48,389 bases of DNA from Furfurilactobacillus milii. GTDB taxonomy: Bacteria > Bacillota > Bacilli > Lactobacillales > Lactobacillaceae. The notes under the pieces were generated by a model. It searched no databases and was not told where the DNA came from. It saw only the letters and a list, made by a program, of their open reading frames with translations. Location of the stretch: the NCBI RefSeq assembly GCF_009863985.1, contig NZ_WEZT01000026.1:1-48389 (forward strand), read 5' to 3'. Position 1 is the stretch's first letter; every line of letters starts with the position of its first letter. Below are positions 1 to 7,292 of this stretch, piece by piece. A program made the translations under genes and the position numbers.

Positions 1-160
1 AAGTAATCACTCCCTATATTGGTTGGAATTAGCTACTACCATTGTAAGTGATTGCTTTGGGCTTTTTAATTTCTGTTCGGATTAATTATAGAATTTGCCA
101 TAATGAATAATTTTATTTCGTGGAAGCGCGTTTGGTAATACTCACGCGTTAATCCTTCGA

Positions 161-188
161 AGATAGTGTGCATTTAACCGCACTATCT
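161..188 (+). promoter_or_regulatory. Leader hairpin before the ABC-F gene
   Basis: The arms AGATAGTG and CACTATCT, extended by two more pairs, form a 10-bp stem about 25 bases before the ribosome site of the ABC-F gene. No T-tract follows, so it is not a simple terminator. ABC-F resistance genes are often controlled by translated leaders or attenuators, but I see no convincing leader peptide here. The rest of 1-160 holds nothing I can name. Confidence 0.35.
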
Positions 189-225
189 AAAACAAAACTA
201 AATAGATATAAAAGCAGGTGGTCGA

Positions 226-1704
226 ATGAGTACCATTCAAATTGACCAATTAACGTTCCGTTATCCTGGCGCTGATGCGCCGGTATTTGATAAGTTATCG
301 CTCAATCTCGATACAACTTGGCGATTAGGTTTGATTGGCCGTAATGGCCGTGGCAAAACGACCTTCATGAATTTATTGCGAGGTCAGTTGTCCGGTCATG
401 GCTTGATTAAAAATCCGGTGACGTTCAATTATTTTCCCGATGCAGCGATTAATCGGTCGCAAACAGTCATGGCAATCATGACATCAACTGGTGCCGAAGA
501 ATGGCAGGCCAGCATGGAGTTGGATCGGATTGGGCTAGATGAAAGCTATGAGCAACGTTTGTTTGATACGCTCAGTGGTGGCGAACAAACGCGGGTGTTA
601 CTGGCTCGTGGATTCGTTAACGAAAACGACTTTCCGTTAATTGATGAACCGACAAATCATTTGGATATTGAAGGTCGTCAGGTCGTCGGCGCTTATCTGA
701 GACAAAAACAAGGTTTCATTTGTGTCAGTCATGATGAAAGTTTTTTGAATCTGTTCGTGGATCACGTTATGTCATTAAATCGGAGCTCAGTGGATTTAGT
801 GGCGGGCAATGTCGAAAACTGGCAGGTTGATAAAGAGCGACGTGACAATGCAGCGATCACGCAAAACGAGCATTTACAGCATCGCATCAAGCAGTTATCG
901 AGCCGTGCCAATATTCAGCGTGAATGGGCTGAGAAGCGTGAACGTGAGTCAAATGATTCTTCCAGTCGGCGGATGGCTAAGAAGTTAATGTCCCGCGCGA
1001 AGGTGTTTGAACACCGAACAGATATCGCAATTGAGCAGCGGAAAGGTTTAATGAACGATGTCGATCAGGTGGATAGATTGCGAACCAATGTTCAACAAAC
1101 TTCAGGCGGACAGTTGTTGTTCAGTTTGCGGGACTTCAGCGTTAAACGGCAAAACGGACCGCTATTTCAACCCGTTTCGTTGGATTTTCACAGGGGCGAC
1201 CGCTTAGCAATCATTGGCCCCAATGGCGTGGGTAAAACTAGTTTTCTGAATTTGTTACGAGGACAGGAAAAATTAGCTTACGATGGCTATTTGATGAATG
1301 ACTTGCCTCAGGACATTGGTTATTTATCTCAGTAGTTTACGGACTTTATCACGGACGGTTCATTTGACCAATGGCGTGATCATCATGATGAAACGACCGT
1401 TTGGAATTTAATGCATCAGTTAGGTGTGTCACGTCCAAGATTAAAAGCCCCGACCAGCGAATGGAGCATGGGCGAAATGAAGAAGGCTGCATTAGCAGTG
1501 AGCTTGAGTGAACCACATGAAATGCTGATTTGGGATGAGCCGACTAACTATTTGGACATTGATGCTCGTGAACAGTTGCAAACGTTGATTCAGCAAGTAC
1601 GACCCACGATGGTTTTGATTGATCACGATCGTCATTTCATTGAGGAAACATGTACGCAGCAAATGACGCTGAACAAGTTCGAAAACATTCCTCATGCTTA
1701 TTAA
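226..1704 (+). pseudogene. Lsa-like ABC-F ATPase, interrupted by an in-frame stop
   Basis: This is a two-domain ABC-F protein without membrane segments, the class that acts on ribosomes and can protect them from antibiotics. Domain 1 has Walker A GRNGRGKTT, signature LSGGE and Walker B LIDEPTNHLD. A charged linker follows (about residues 205-280). Domain 2 has Walker A GPNGVGKTS, an unusual signature WSMGEMKK and Walker B LIWDEPTNYLD. A TAG at 1333-1335 interrupts it, but the same frame continues without further stops to 1704, so the full frame encodes 492 residues, the normal size for Lsa-type proteins. The lesion is therefore a single nonsense codon, not a frameshift. An AGGTGG ribosome site precedes the ATG. 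The product as it stands lacks the second signature and Walker B. The Lsa assignment rests on resemblance of the first domain and is not specific for a substrate drug class. Confidence 0.85.
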
Positions 1705-1754
1705 TGTTATTGCTTGTCATTCAACCAGCAGTGCTAACACACGTGCGGTATATT

Positions 1755-1926
1755 TCGTTACGGCGCTCAGCAACGCCGTTCCGTGGGGAACGTTTCAGCC
1801 CGCTGGAAATCGCGGTCCTCAACATCGACTTTGAGCCCTAAAGGTCTCAAAGCTCGTCCCACACAACTAAATGGCGAAAATCATGCCATTAAGTTGTGTT
1901 AACACGAAACTCTGTTGCTGGTCGCC
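1755..1926 (-). repeat. Structured intergenic element, copy 1 (subtype II)
   Basis: Read on the minus strand, an outer stem (1914-1926 with 1762-1774) encloses three hairpins. Hairpin 1 has arms ACACAACTTAATGGC and GCCATTTAGTTGTGT. Hairpin 2 has CTTTGAG and CTCAAAG around an AGAC-type internal block. Hairpin 3 is a short GC stem. The 3' end has GGAACGGCG and CCGTAACG, shared with the copies at 11860 and 25386. It stands head to head with the copy at 1993, 66 bases away. No plausible protein is encoded. Confidence 0.75.
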
Positions 1927-1992
1927 TTCACTCAAGTGTCAAATCACTGACTAGTGTGATTGTTAGAACGAGTGTTCAATATAAAAAACCAA

Positions 1993-2187
1993 TGTGAGCT
2001 GGAGGGCGTCAAAATTGAATACAAGCCGTGAAGGTGGTGTTAATTGGGCGTTTTTAAGCCCAATTTACAGCACGGGACGGTCGTGAAGACGTGGGTTTCG
2101 GCTTCGCGGCGAGGTGAACGACTCCGAACTTTAGGAGGCGTGAACTGGTCCCACGGCGGTATTCAATTTGGACAACCGCAAGCGTAA
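1993..2187 (+). repeat. Structured intergenic element, copy 2 (subtype I)
   Basis: The 5' block TGTGAGCTGGAGGGC is followed by an outer stem pairing 2008-2022 with 2159-2173 (15 bp, one G-U). Inside, GCCGTG pairs with CACGGC and closes three hairpins: GTGGTGTTAATTGGGC with its partner, CGTGAAG with CTTCGCG, and CTCC with GGAG. Conserved single-strand blocks GGCGAGGTGAA, GGTCCCACGGCG and GACAACCGCAAGCG match the copies at 16665, 17055, 25124 and 33543. Confidence 0.8.
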
Positions 2188-2237
2188 GCAAACAGGCGAC
2201 AAGTCCCAATGTAAGGGATTTGCCGCCTGCTTGTTTA
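2188..2237 (-). terminator. Intrinsic terminator, probably bidirectional
   Basis: A stem pairs 2193-2207 with 2215-2229 around a 7-base loop, with T-rich flanks on both sides. It lies just after the stop of the proline iminopeptidase gene read on the minus strand and just after the plus-strand element at 1993, so it could end both transcripts. Confidence 0.6.
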
Positions 2238-2256
2238 TTACTATTGAATTTAAAAA

Positions 2257-3168
2257 TTAATCGTTAAAGTTGCCACTTTCAACATCCTTGATGAACTTGG
2301 CCAAGTGATCGAAGTAAACAGGAGCGTTATCGATCATGTGGTGGTGACCACCATCTGGCGTTGTTTCAAGACGAGCGTGAGGGATCAGCTTTTGCATGGT
2401 CCGCGCTGTGTCTAATGGCATAGTTTCGTGCTCACCAAACGTTAATAGCGTTGGGACTTTGATGTCCTTAAGGTGATCACGGAAATGCCAGTCCTTCAAC
2501 TTACCGGTAATAACGAATTCGTTGTCACCTTGGAAGGCGTTGTAAACGGGCGTTGCCATCGTTGAAATCAAATGAGCGATTGCCGGTGGCTGTTTGCGGT
2601 CAACGTAGCCACGGTTTAAGACATCAACATCTGCCTGGTAGCGGTCGTTGTCATAGTCATTTTTAGCTTCGCAAGACTGCATGAACTTAACTTCTTCTGC
2701 AGGTAATGCTTCTTCACGAACCTTGTTAATGTGGGTGACGTATTCATCAATTTCATCAACCATTGATGAAACAATCGCGCCCTTCAAGTGGTCGCCGTAT
2801 TTAGCAGCGTATTCTTGAACTAACAGGCCACCCCAGCTTTGACCGATAAGGTAGAAGTTGTCGATGCCAAGCTTTTGACGTACTTCTTCAACTTCATCCA
2901 AGAAGTATTCGTAAGTGAGGTATTTGTCAGCAGTTGCCTTGTCTGAGTAGTCGGGTTGGTCTGAGTAAAATGAACCTAGTTGATCGTACATGTGAACGGT
3001 CACGTTCAAGCCTTGTTTGCCAAGTTCCTCAGCAAAGTTTTCCCAGTATTCGTGTGTGCCACCAGGGCCACCGTGCAGACATAGTAAGTGAATGTCGCCC
3101 GTGCCTTGAGTGTTAGTCCATAAGTGATACCCGTTGTCGAGTGTCATGATGGTGGTTCCTTGTTTCAT
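2257..3168 (-). CDS. pip: Proline iminopeptidase (alpha/beta hydrolase, S33)
   Basis: This cytoplasmic serine peptidase removes N-terminal proline from peptides and completes casein-peptide breakdown together with PepX. The sequence shows the oxyanion motif HGGPGG near residue 35, the nucleophile elbow GQSWGG near residue 108, and a late GGHHH segment that carries the catalytic His; this is the S33 arrangement. The longer frame begins at 3186, but the perfect ribosome site AAGGAGG lies inside that extension and ends 7 bases before a second ATG at 3168. I therefore start there, giving 303 residues, the typical length. It is monocistronic, with a terminator directly downstream. A related prolinase (PepR type) has the same fold and cannot be excluded from sequence alone. 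Confidence 0.85.
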   Translation of the reverse strand: MKQGTTIMTLDNGYHLWTNTQGTGDIHLLCLHGGPGGTHEYWENFAEELGKQGLNVTVHMYDQLGSFYSDQPDYSDKATADKYLTYEYFLDEVEEVRQKLGIDNFYLIGQSWGGLLVQEYAAKYGDHLKGAIVSSMVDEIDEYVTHINKVREEALPAEEVKFMQSCEAKNDYDNDRYQADVDVLNRGYVDRKQPPAIAHLISTMATPVYNAFQGDNEFVITGKLKDWHFRDHLKDIKVPTLLTFGEHETMPLDTARTMQKLIPHARLETTPDGGHHHMIDNAPVYFDHLAKFIKDVESGNFND

Positions 3169-3200
3169 GGGGTCAGCCTCCTTCATGTAATGTCACTAGT

Positions 3201-3228
3201 TTATCACGTTTCTGATGGTGTTCATCAA
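3201..3228 (-). promoter_or_regulatory. Possible promoter of the iminopeptidase gene
   Basis: On the minus strand TTGATG and TGATAA are 16 bases apart, ending about 32 bases before the chosen ATG. The -10 box is imperfect. Confidence 0.35.
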
Positions 3229-3413
3229 TTTACTAATAAATGGACGTGAAATCGGCGAATATTTGTGCAAACAGGTCTATTTTTGGTTAAACTTAAAGGT
3301 AATGCCGATAGTTTCGTGTTTTACGAACGGTTAAGGCAATAGGCAAATGTTTATTAAGAGAGTGAACTTGCAAATAACTAAGTAAGTGCACGGTTAAGAG
3401 AGGATAAACTGAC

Positions 3414-4547
3414 ATGAATATTTGGGCGAACTATATTGCCAGTTGGCAACAAATTTTTAATTATCGCGGTAAGGCACGCCGACGTGATTTCTGGGCCGCC
3501 ATTATTGGCATGGTGGTTGCCAGTATCGTGGTTAGTACAATCTTATCAGGTGCAACGGGATTGAGTGACGGAATTGCGCTTCCGGCCCACTGGTTGGAAA
3601 ACTTCTTCTTTCTGGCTCAGTTTTTACAATATTTAAGTATGTCGGTTCGTCGGTTACATAGTTTAAGTTTGTCTGGTCACTATCAGTGGTTGATGCTGGT
3701 TCCTGGTGTGCACATGATTGTTTTACACGCATTACCAGAAGTTGAAAAAGACCCACGTGCGCCATGGTACAACATGATGAGCGTCGATAACGGCCCAGCA
3801 AGTTTAGAGGTTAACCATCGCGGACATGTAAGCGGCATTTTGAGTAATGCTTTTGGGTACACATGGCGTAATATGTTTAATTTTCACGACACAGTGTCAC
3901 GAGGCAACTACCTATGGGCGAGAGTGACATGGAGTATTTTCAGCTTGATTGCAGGCGCTTTGCTTTCTCTGACCATCTTTTTAATTGTCGCCGTGCGCAT
4001 TTTTGTTTCATTACTCGTAAACCGTGGGAATACGCTGCAATTAAATCCAAGCATACAATCACCGACGTTTGATCCAAGTGTGCTGAACGGATTGGGTCTT
4101 TTCATTATTCCAGTTGGTCTAGTAGTCGGTTTCTTGATTGTATTTCCAATCGTTTCACTAACGGCACGACGCTTACACGATCAAGAATTAAGTGCTTGGT
4201 GGGTGTTCTTATACTTGGCCGGTTCTGTTGGAAGTTTGATCTTACTCTTGTTGTCACTACTGCCGGCTAAGGACGGTCAAACGAAATATCCCGCCGCAGA
4301 TGGGCGCCCAGCAGTGCCTACTGCTAGTATCGATAGCCGCGCTGAAAGTGAACAAACGGCTAGTGGTTCGGCGGCTCTTTCACAGGCTTCAGTAGAGGTC
4401 TTTTATCCACAGTCTGCCACAAGTGCGGCGCAAGTTGAAGTTTTCTATCCACAACCATCGACCGTTGCTTCTAGTGAGTCCACAGCCACAAGTGAAACTA
4501 GCGTGCCATCAAGCGATACATCCGAGGATCGTGATGATCATGTCTAA
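3414..4547 (+). CDS. Duplicated DUF805 membrane protein with repeat tail
   Basis: An integral membrane protein of 377 residues made of two DUF805-like units. The first has NYRGKARRRDFW near residue 18 and RRLHSLSLSG near residue 80. The second has FNFHDTVSRGNYLW near residue 150 and the better kept TARRLHDQELSAWW near residue 250. Each unit carries several hydrophobic segments. The last 90 residues are hydrophilic, Ser/Thr/Ala rich, and contain a tandem repeat built on VEVFYPQ (twice, about 20 residues apart). DUF805 proteins are usually 110-150 residues with one unit, so this is a fused duplication. The function of DUF805 is unknown. Its 3' end overlaps the next gene by 14 bases, suggesting translational coupling. 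Ribosome site AGAGGA precedes the ATG. Confidence 0.7.
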   Translation: MNIWANYIASWQQIFNYRGKARRRDFWAAIIGMVVASIVVSTILSGATGLSDGIALPAHWLENFFFLAQFLQYLSMSVRRLHSLSLSGHYQWLMLVPGVHMIVLHALPEVEKDPRAPWYNMMSVDNGPASLEVNHRGHVSGILSNAFGYTWRNMFNFHDTVSRGNYLWARVTWSIFSLIAGALLSLTIFLIVAVRIFVSLLVNRGNTLQLNPSIQSPTFDPSVLNGLGLFIIPVGLVVGFLIVFPIVSLTARRLHDQELSAWWVFLYLAGSVGSLILLLLSLLPAKDGQTKYPAADGRPAVPTASIDSRAESEQTASGSAALSQASVEVFYPQSATSAAQVEVFYPQPSTVASSESTATSETSVPSSDTSEDRDDHV

Positions 4548-5514
4548 GCGTCGACATAAATCGTGGCTGACCATGGTCACTTTAACGGCTCTCGCTACGT
4601 TACTCGTAATTGTCTCGGCATGTGGTCGTTCAACACAAAGGGTCAGTGCACCAGCGACAAAACCAACCAACATTAATTTTGCTGTTGGTCAGTCGGTGGA
4701 CGCCTTACCGCTCTATGTGGCGGAAGAGCGCGGTTATTTCACGCAGGCCAAATTGCGCGTGACTTTGACTAATGTTTCGGCGGCTGACGATCGGGTCAGC
4801 GGCATCAGCACGCATCAGTTTGAAGGCGCCATTAGTGGCTTGCCAGAGCTAATGATGACTAGTGGTACACACCCGACGAGTCAGGTAGTTGGCAACGCCA
4901 CGAATTACACGGCGTTGATGACGACGGATGATAACGTGACTAAATTGAAACAACTGAAAAATAAAACAGTCGGGACATTGGCCAATTCAACGCAAGCTTA
5001 TGCGACGGATCTGCTTCTAGCACAGGCTAAATTAACGGATAAGAACGTCACGTTGAAAACGACTGGTAGTGAAACTGAGCTGATGAGTGCCGCTAATAAC
5101 CATACTGCGAGTGCAGTTAGCTTAACAGATCCCAATGCAAGCTTGTTGCGACGGCAAGGGGCACGAACGCTGGCCCAGACGACTGCCGATCAGGCCGATA
5201 CCGGAATTGTGTTTGGTAATAGCATGTTGAAAAATCATGAGGCGGCGGTTCAAGGATTCATGCGGGCTTATAATCAAGCGGTGGATTACATCAATGCACA
5301 TCCCAGCACCATGGATTATCAAGAGATTTTGGTTACCAAGCTCGGTTATCCAGGGGATGGTCTAAACGCTTTGGCACTGCCACATTTTGCCACAGCAACG
5401 ACCGTCAGCAACCAATCCATCGGCAATGTGCGCAGTTGGTTATTAGCTAAGAACCAAGGACTACGATTAGCGACTGTTGGGCGTTATCGTTCGACCTTAT
5501 TAGCTGACAAATAA
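4534..5514 (+). CDS. SsuA/NMT1-like substrate-binding lipoprotein
   Basis: The N-terminus is a lipoprotein signal: positive residues, a hydrophobic run, then lipobox VSAC near residue 27. The mature part begins with INFAVGQSVDALPLYVAEERGYF, the hallmark of the periplasmic-binding-protein family that captures nitrate, sulfonates or pyrimidine precursors (NMT1/THI5-like, SsuA). Later segments (LKNKTVGTL, ETELMSA) fit the same fold. Start: ATG at 4534 follows GAGG by 7 bases; an ATG at 4540 and a GTG at 4531 are alternatives. It overlaps the DUF805 gene. No cognate ATPase or permease lies nearby, so it is either an orphan receptor that uses a remote transporter or has a sensing role. Ligand unknown. 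Confidence 0.75.
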   Translation: MIMSKRRHKSWLTMVTLTALATLLVIVSACGRSTQRVSAPATKPTNINFAVGQSVDALPLYVAEERGYFTQAKLRVTLTNVSAADDRVSGISTHQFEGAISGLPELMMTSGTHPTSQVVGNATNYTALMTTDDNVTKLKQLKNKTVGTLANSTQAYATDLLLAQAKLTDKNVTLKTTGSETELMSAANNHTASAVSLTDPNASLLRRQGARTLAQTTADQADTGIVFGNSMLKNHEAAVQGFMRAYNQAVDYINAHPSTMDYQEILVTKLGYPGDGLNALALPHFATATTVSNQSIGNVRSWLLAKNQGLRLATVGRYRSTLLADK

Positions 5515-5548
5515 AAGTGTGCTTGGCACACAACGAACGAGGAAAACT

Positions 5549-5878
5549 ATGTTAATGAAAGTTTTGAATTTCATCACAACGTTTGCCGTGGCAATATACG
5601 GTATTTGGATTATTATTGCGGCACAACGAAAGAAGACCCGCCCTTCACGTGAATATCAATTATGGCTGTTAGTCGGCGGTATTTTCATCTTGTGTCAGGT
5701 TTTATTTAGTGACAATCGCCTGTTAGGCGCCGCACTGCTGTTTGTGGGGTGTGTCGTGGTATCGACAGTCTATTATCTGATTGACCGCAAACAGCATGAT
5801 ACGATTAACTGGCGGTCCCATGTTTTGCGCGGTTTACTCGAGCTTGTATTGGTCGTGTGGGCAGCGTTTGTTGGATAG
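5549..5878 (+). CDS. Small integral membrane protein, unknown function
   Basis: A 109-residue protein with three or four hydrophobic segments (about residues 5-25, 38-52, 58-76 and 93-108) and a positively charged loop after the first (AAQRKKTRPSREY). I chose ATG 5549 because GAGG ends six bases before it; the upstream in-frame ATG at 5519 has no ribosome site and its added residues are not membrane-like. It lies 34 bases after the binding lipoprotein and probably shares its transcript. I do not recognise a family. The layout resembles small DUF-type membrane proteins of lactobacilli. Confidence 0.65.
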   Translation: MLMKVLNFITTFAVAIYGIWIIIAAQRKKTRPSREYQLWLLVGGIFILCQVLFSDNRLLGAALLFVGCVVVSTVYYLIDRKQHDTINWRSHVLRGLLELVLVVWAAFVG

Positions 5879-5939
5879 TGGCATAATGAGATCAATTAGT
5901 TTGGAACAACAAAGTGAGAATGATTGGGAGCAAACTTAA

Positions 5940-6641
5940 ATGAGTAAAAGTGTCTTGATTACTGGTGCGACTCGCGGTATTGGGTTGGCACTGGCACAGA
6001 AGTATGTTGAAGATGGTGACTTGGTTCTGGTGGGAACCCGGGACCTAAATCGTGGGTTGGATGTTGTCGACGAATTACGGGCCGATGGCGGTCAGGCACG
6101 GTTATTGCAGATTGATTTGATGGATCATGGCAGTGTTATGCAAGCGGGGCAGTGGATTGGTGAGCAGTTTGGCAAACTGGATTTGTTGATTAACAACGCT
6201 GGCGTGTTTGACGATCACGATATCCAGGCCAGTCATGAAGACTCCGAAAGCCTTCATCAAACATTCGATGTGAACGTTCTGGGGACCTATTTAGTTACGC
6301 AACAGATGCTACCTTGGCTCAAGGCAGCTGATGATGGCATGGTGATTAGCATGTCAGACGAACTGGCAACGTTTGCTAATTTTGCTGCCAGCACGCCAAC
6401 AACTGGATTAGGGCAACGGATTTCCCGAATGGGTGTCAATGCGATGACGGTTTTGCTTCAAAATGAACTTCAAGGTGAGGTTCATTTCCGTGCGGTGACC
6501 CCAGGACCAATTGCCAGCAACCCAGCACGAAAGGGTGCGCCGGTTGCAACCGCCGTTGATTTAATTCAAAAAATTGATCAACATAAGGAATCCGATTGGG
6601 ACGGCAAGCTTATTGGCGCTGACGGTGTCTTACCATTTTAA
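5940..6641 (+). CDS. SDR-fold protein lacking the catalytic Tyr/Lys
   Basis: A short-chain dehydrogenase/reductase fold of 233 residues. The NAD(P)-binding TGATRGIG lies at residues 8-15, NNAG at 85-88, and a Ser-bearing strand VISMSD at 135-140. Where active members have YxxxK (commonly YRISK) this protein has QRISR at 159-163, followed by the usual MGVNAMT helix. Both the catalytic Tyr and Lys are thus replaced, by Gln and Arg, while the dinucleotide motif is intact. A PGPI segment near residue 188 is normal for the family. It may bind a cofactor without classical reductase activity. The neighbours give no pathway. The ribosome site GGGAG is moderate. Confidence 0.85.
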   Translation: MSKSVLITGATRGIGLALAQKYVEDGDLVLVGTRDLNRGLDVVDELRADGGQARLLQIDLMDHGSVMQAGQWIGEQFGKLDLLINNAGVFDDHDIQASHEDSESLHQTFDVNVLGTYLVTQQMLPWLKAADDGMVISMSDELATFANFAASTPTTGLGQRISRMGVNAMTVLLQNELQGEVHFRAVTPGPIASNPARKGAPVATAVDLIQKIDQHKESDWDGKLIGADGVLPF

Positions 6642-6672
6642 AGTCTGTTTGTAACTGATTGAGGTGATGAGG

Positions 6673-6990
6673 ATGCCAAAACACAGTCGGTTATGGTATC
6701 AAATTCGCAATGCACGTCACGCTGGTGAAGGTGAACTGCCTGGCGATAAGTGGCGCACGACAAACGCATATGTATTAGCAACAGCGTATTACCAAACGTT
6801 GATGGCGTTATCAAAAGCGGATTTAGCTACCCTTATAGATGTGTATCCGGAAATGATTCCGACCATTGTTGATGGTCACGCAGTTAATGTCGATGGGGCC
6901 TATTTATCCATGGACGAATGGCAGGCATTAGCAACCGCACTAGAACAGAAAGCGCGCGCTGCTGGGGTGGCACTGTACAAAACTGTTTAA
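6673..6990 (+). CDS. Hypothetical protein, 105 residues
   Basis: A soluble acidic protein that I do not recognise. The frame can begin at GTG 6664 or ATG 6667, but the GAGGTG ribosome site at 6661-6666 covers those, so ATG 6673 is the best start. It starts 31 bases after the SDR gene and ends before a strong terminator, so the two likely form one operon. The sequence is mixed alpha/beta, with an N-terminal basic segment (SRLWYQIRNARH) and a helical C-terminus (LATALEQKARAAG). No signal peptide and no Cys. Confidence 0.7.
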   Translation: MPKHSRLWYQIRNARHAGEGELPGDKWRTTNAYVLATAYYQTLMALSKADLATLIDVYPEMIPTIVDGHAVNVDGAYLSMDEWQALATALEQKARAAGVALYKTV

Positions 6991-7028
6991 CCATTCTGGA
7001 TGCAAAATAACAATTGATTTAAAGATAG

Positions 7029-7061
7029 AAAACGTGGCGTTTATTTTATGCCACGTTTTTT
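7029..7061 (+). terminator. Intrinsic terminator
   Basis: AACGTGGC and GCCACGTT form the stem, followed by six T. It closes the transcript containing the SDR gene. Confidence 0.85.
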
Positions 7062-7213
7062 GTGTAGAACGGGTTGAGTCGTTTCAGGTCAGACGCTAGT
7101 TGTTTCATTGTCGATAACCGTAAAGATCCGTGCCTGTGATCATGGTAAAGTAACTTATTGAACGGCCTTCACGTCGCATTCGGCATAACAAAATGAATTT
7201 AAAATAAGTATCT

Positions 7214-7241
7214 TTGTAAGCGATTACAAAACGTGTAAAAT
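7214..7241 (+). promoter_or_regulatory. cre box within the alpha-galactosidase promoter
   Basis: TGTAAGCGATTACA at 7215-7228 fits the CcpA operator consensus TGWNANCGNTNWCA fully. It overlaps a promoter candidate TTGTAA (7214-7219), 16 bases, TAAAAT (7236-7241). CcpA bound here would cover the -35 box and spacer, so glucose repression of the downstream gene is expected. Confidence 0.75.
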
Positions 7242-7292
7242 TAAAAGCATAAGACTGTTAATATTTGATTGACTTATAGGGGGTTGTTGTCA

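Noticed and set aside
1333-1335. Amber read-through or a selenocysteine/pyrrolysine-like recoding in the ABC-F gene
   Set aside because: No recoding signal is seen and the family has no tradition of it; a nonsense mutation suffices.
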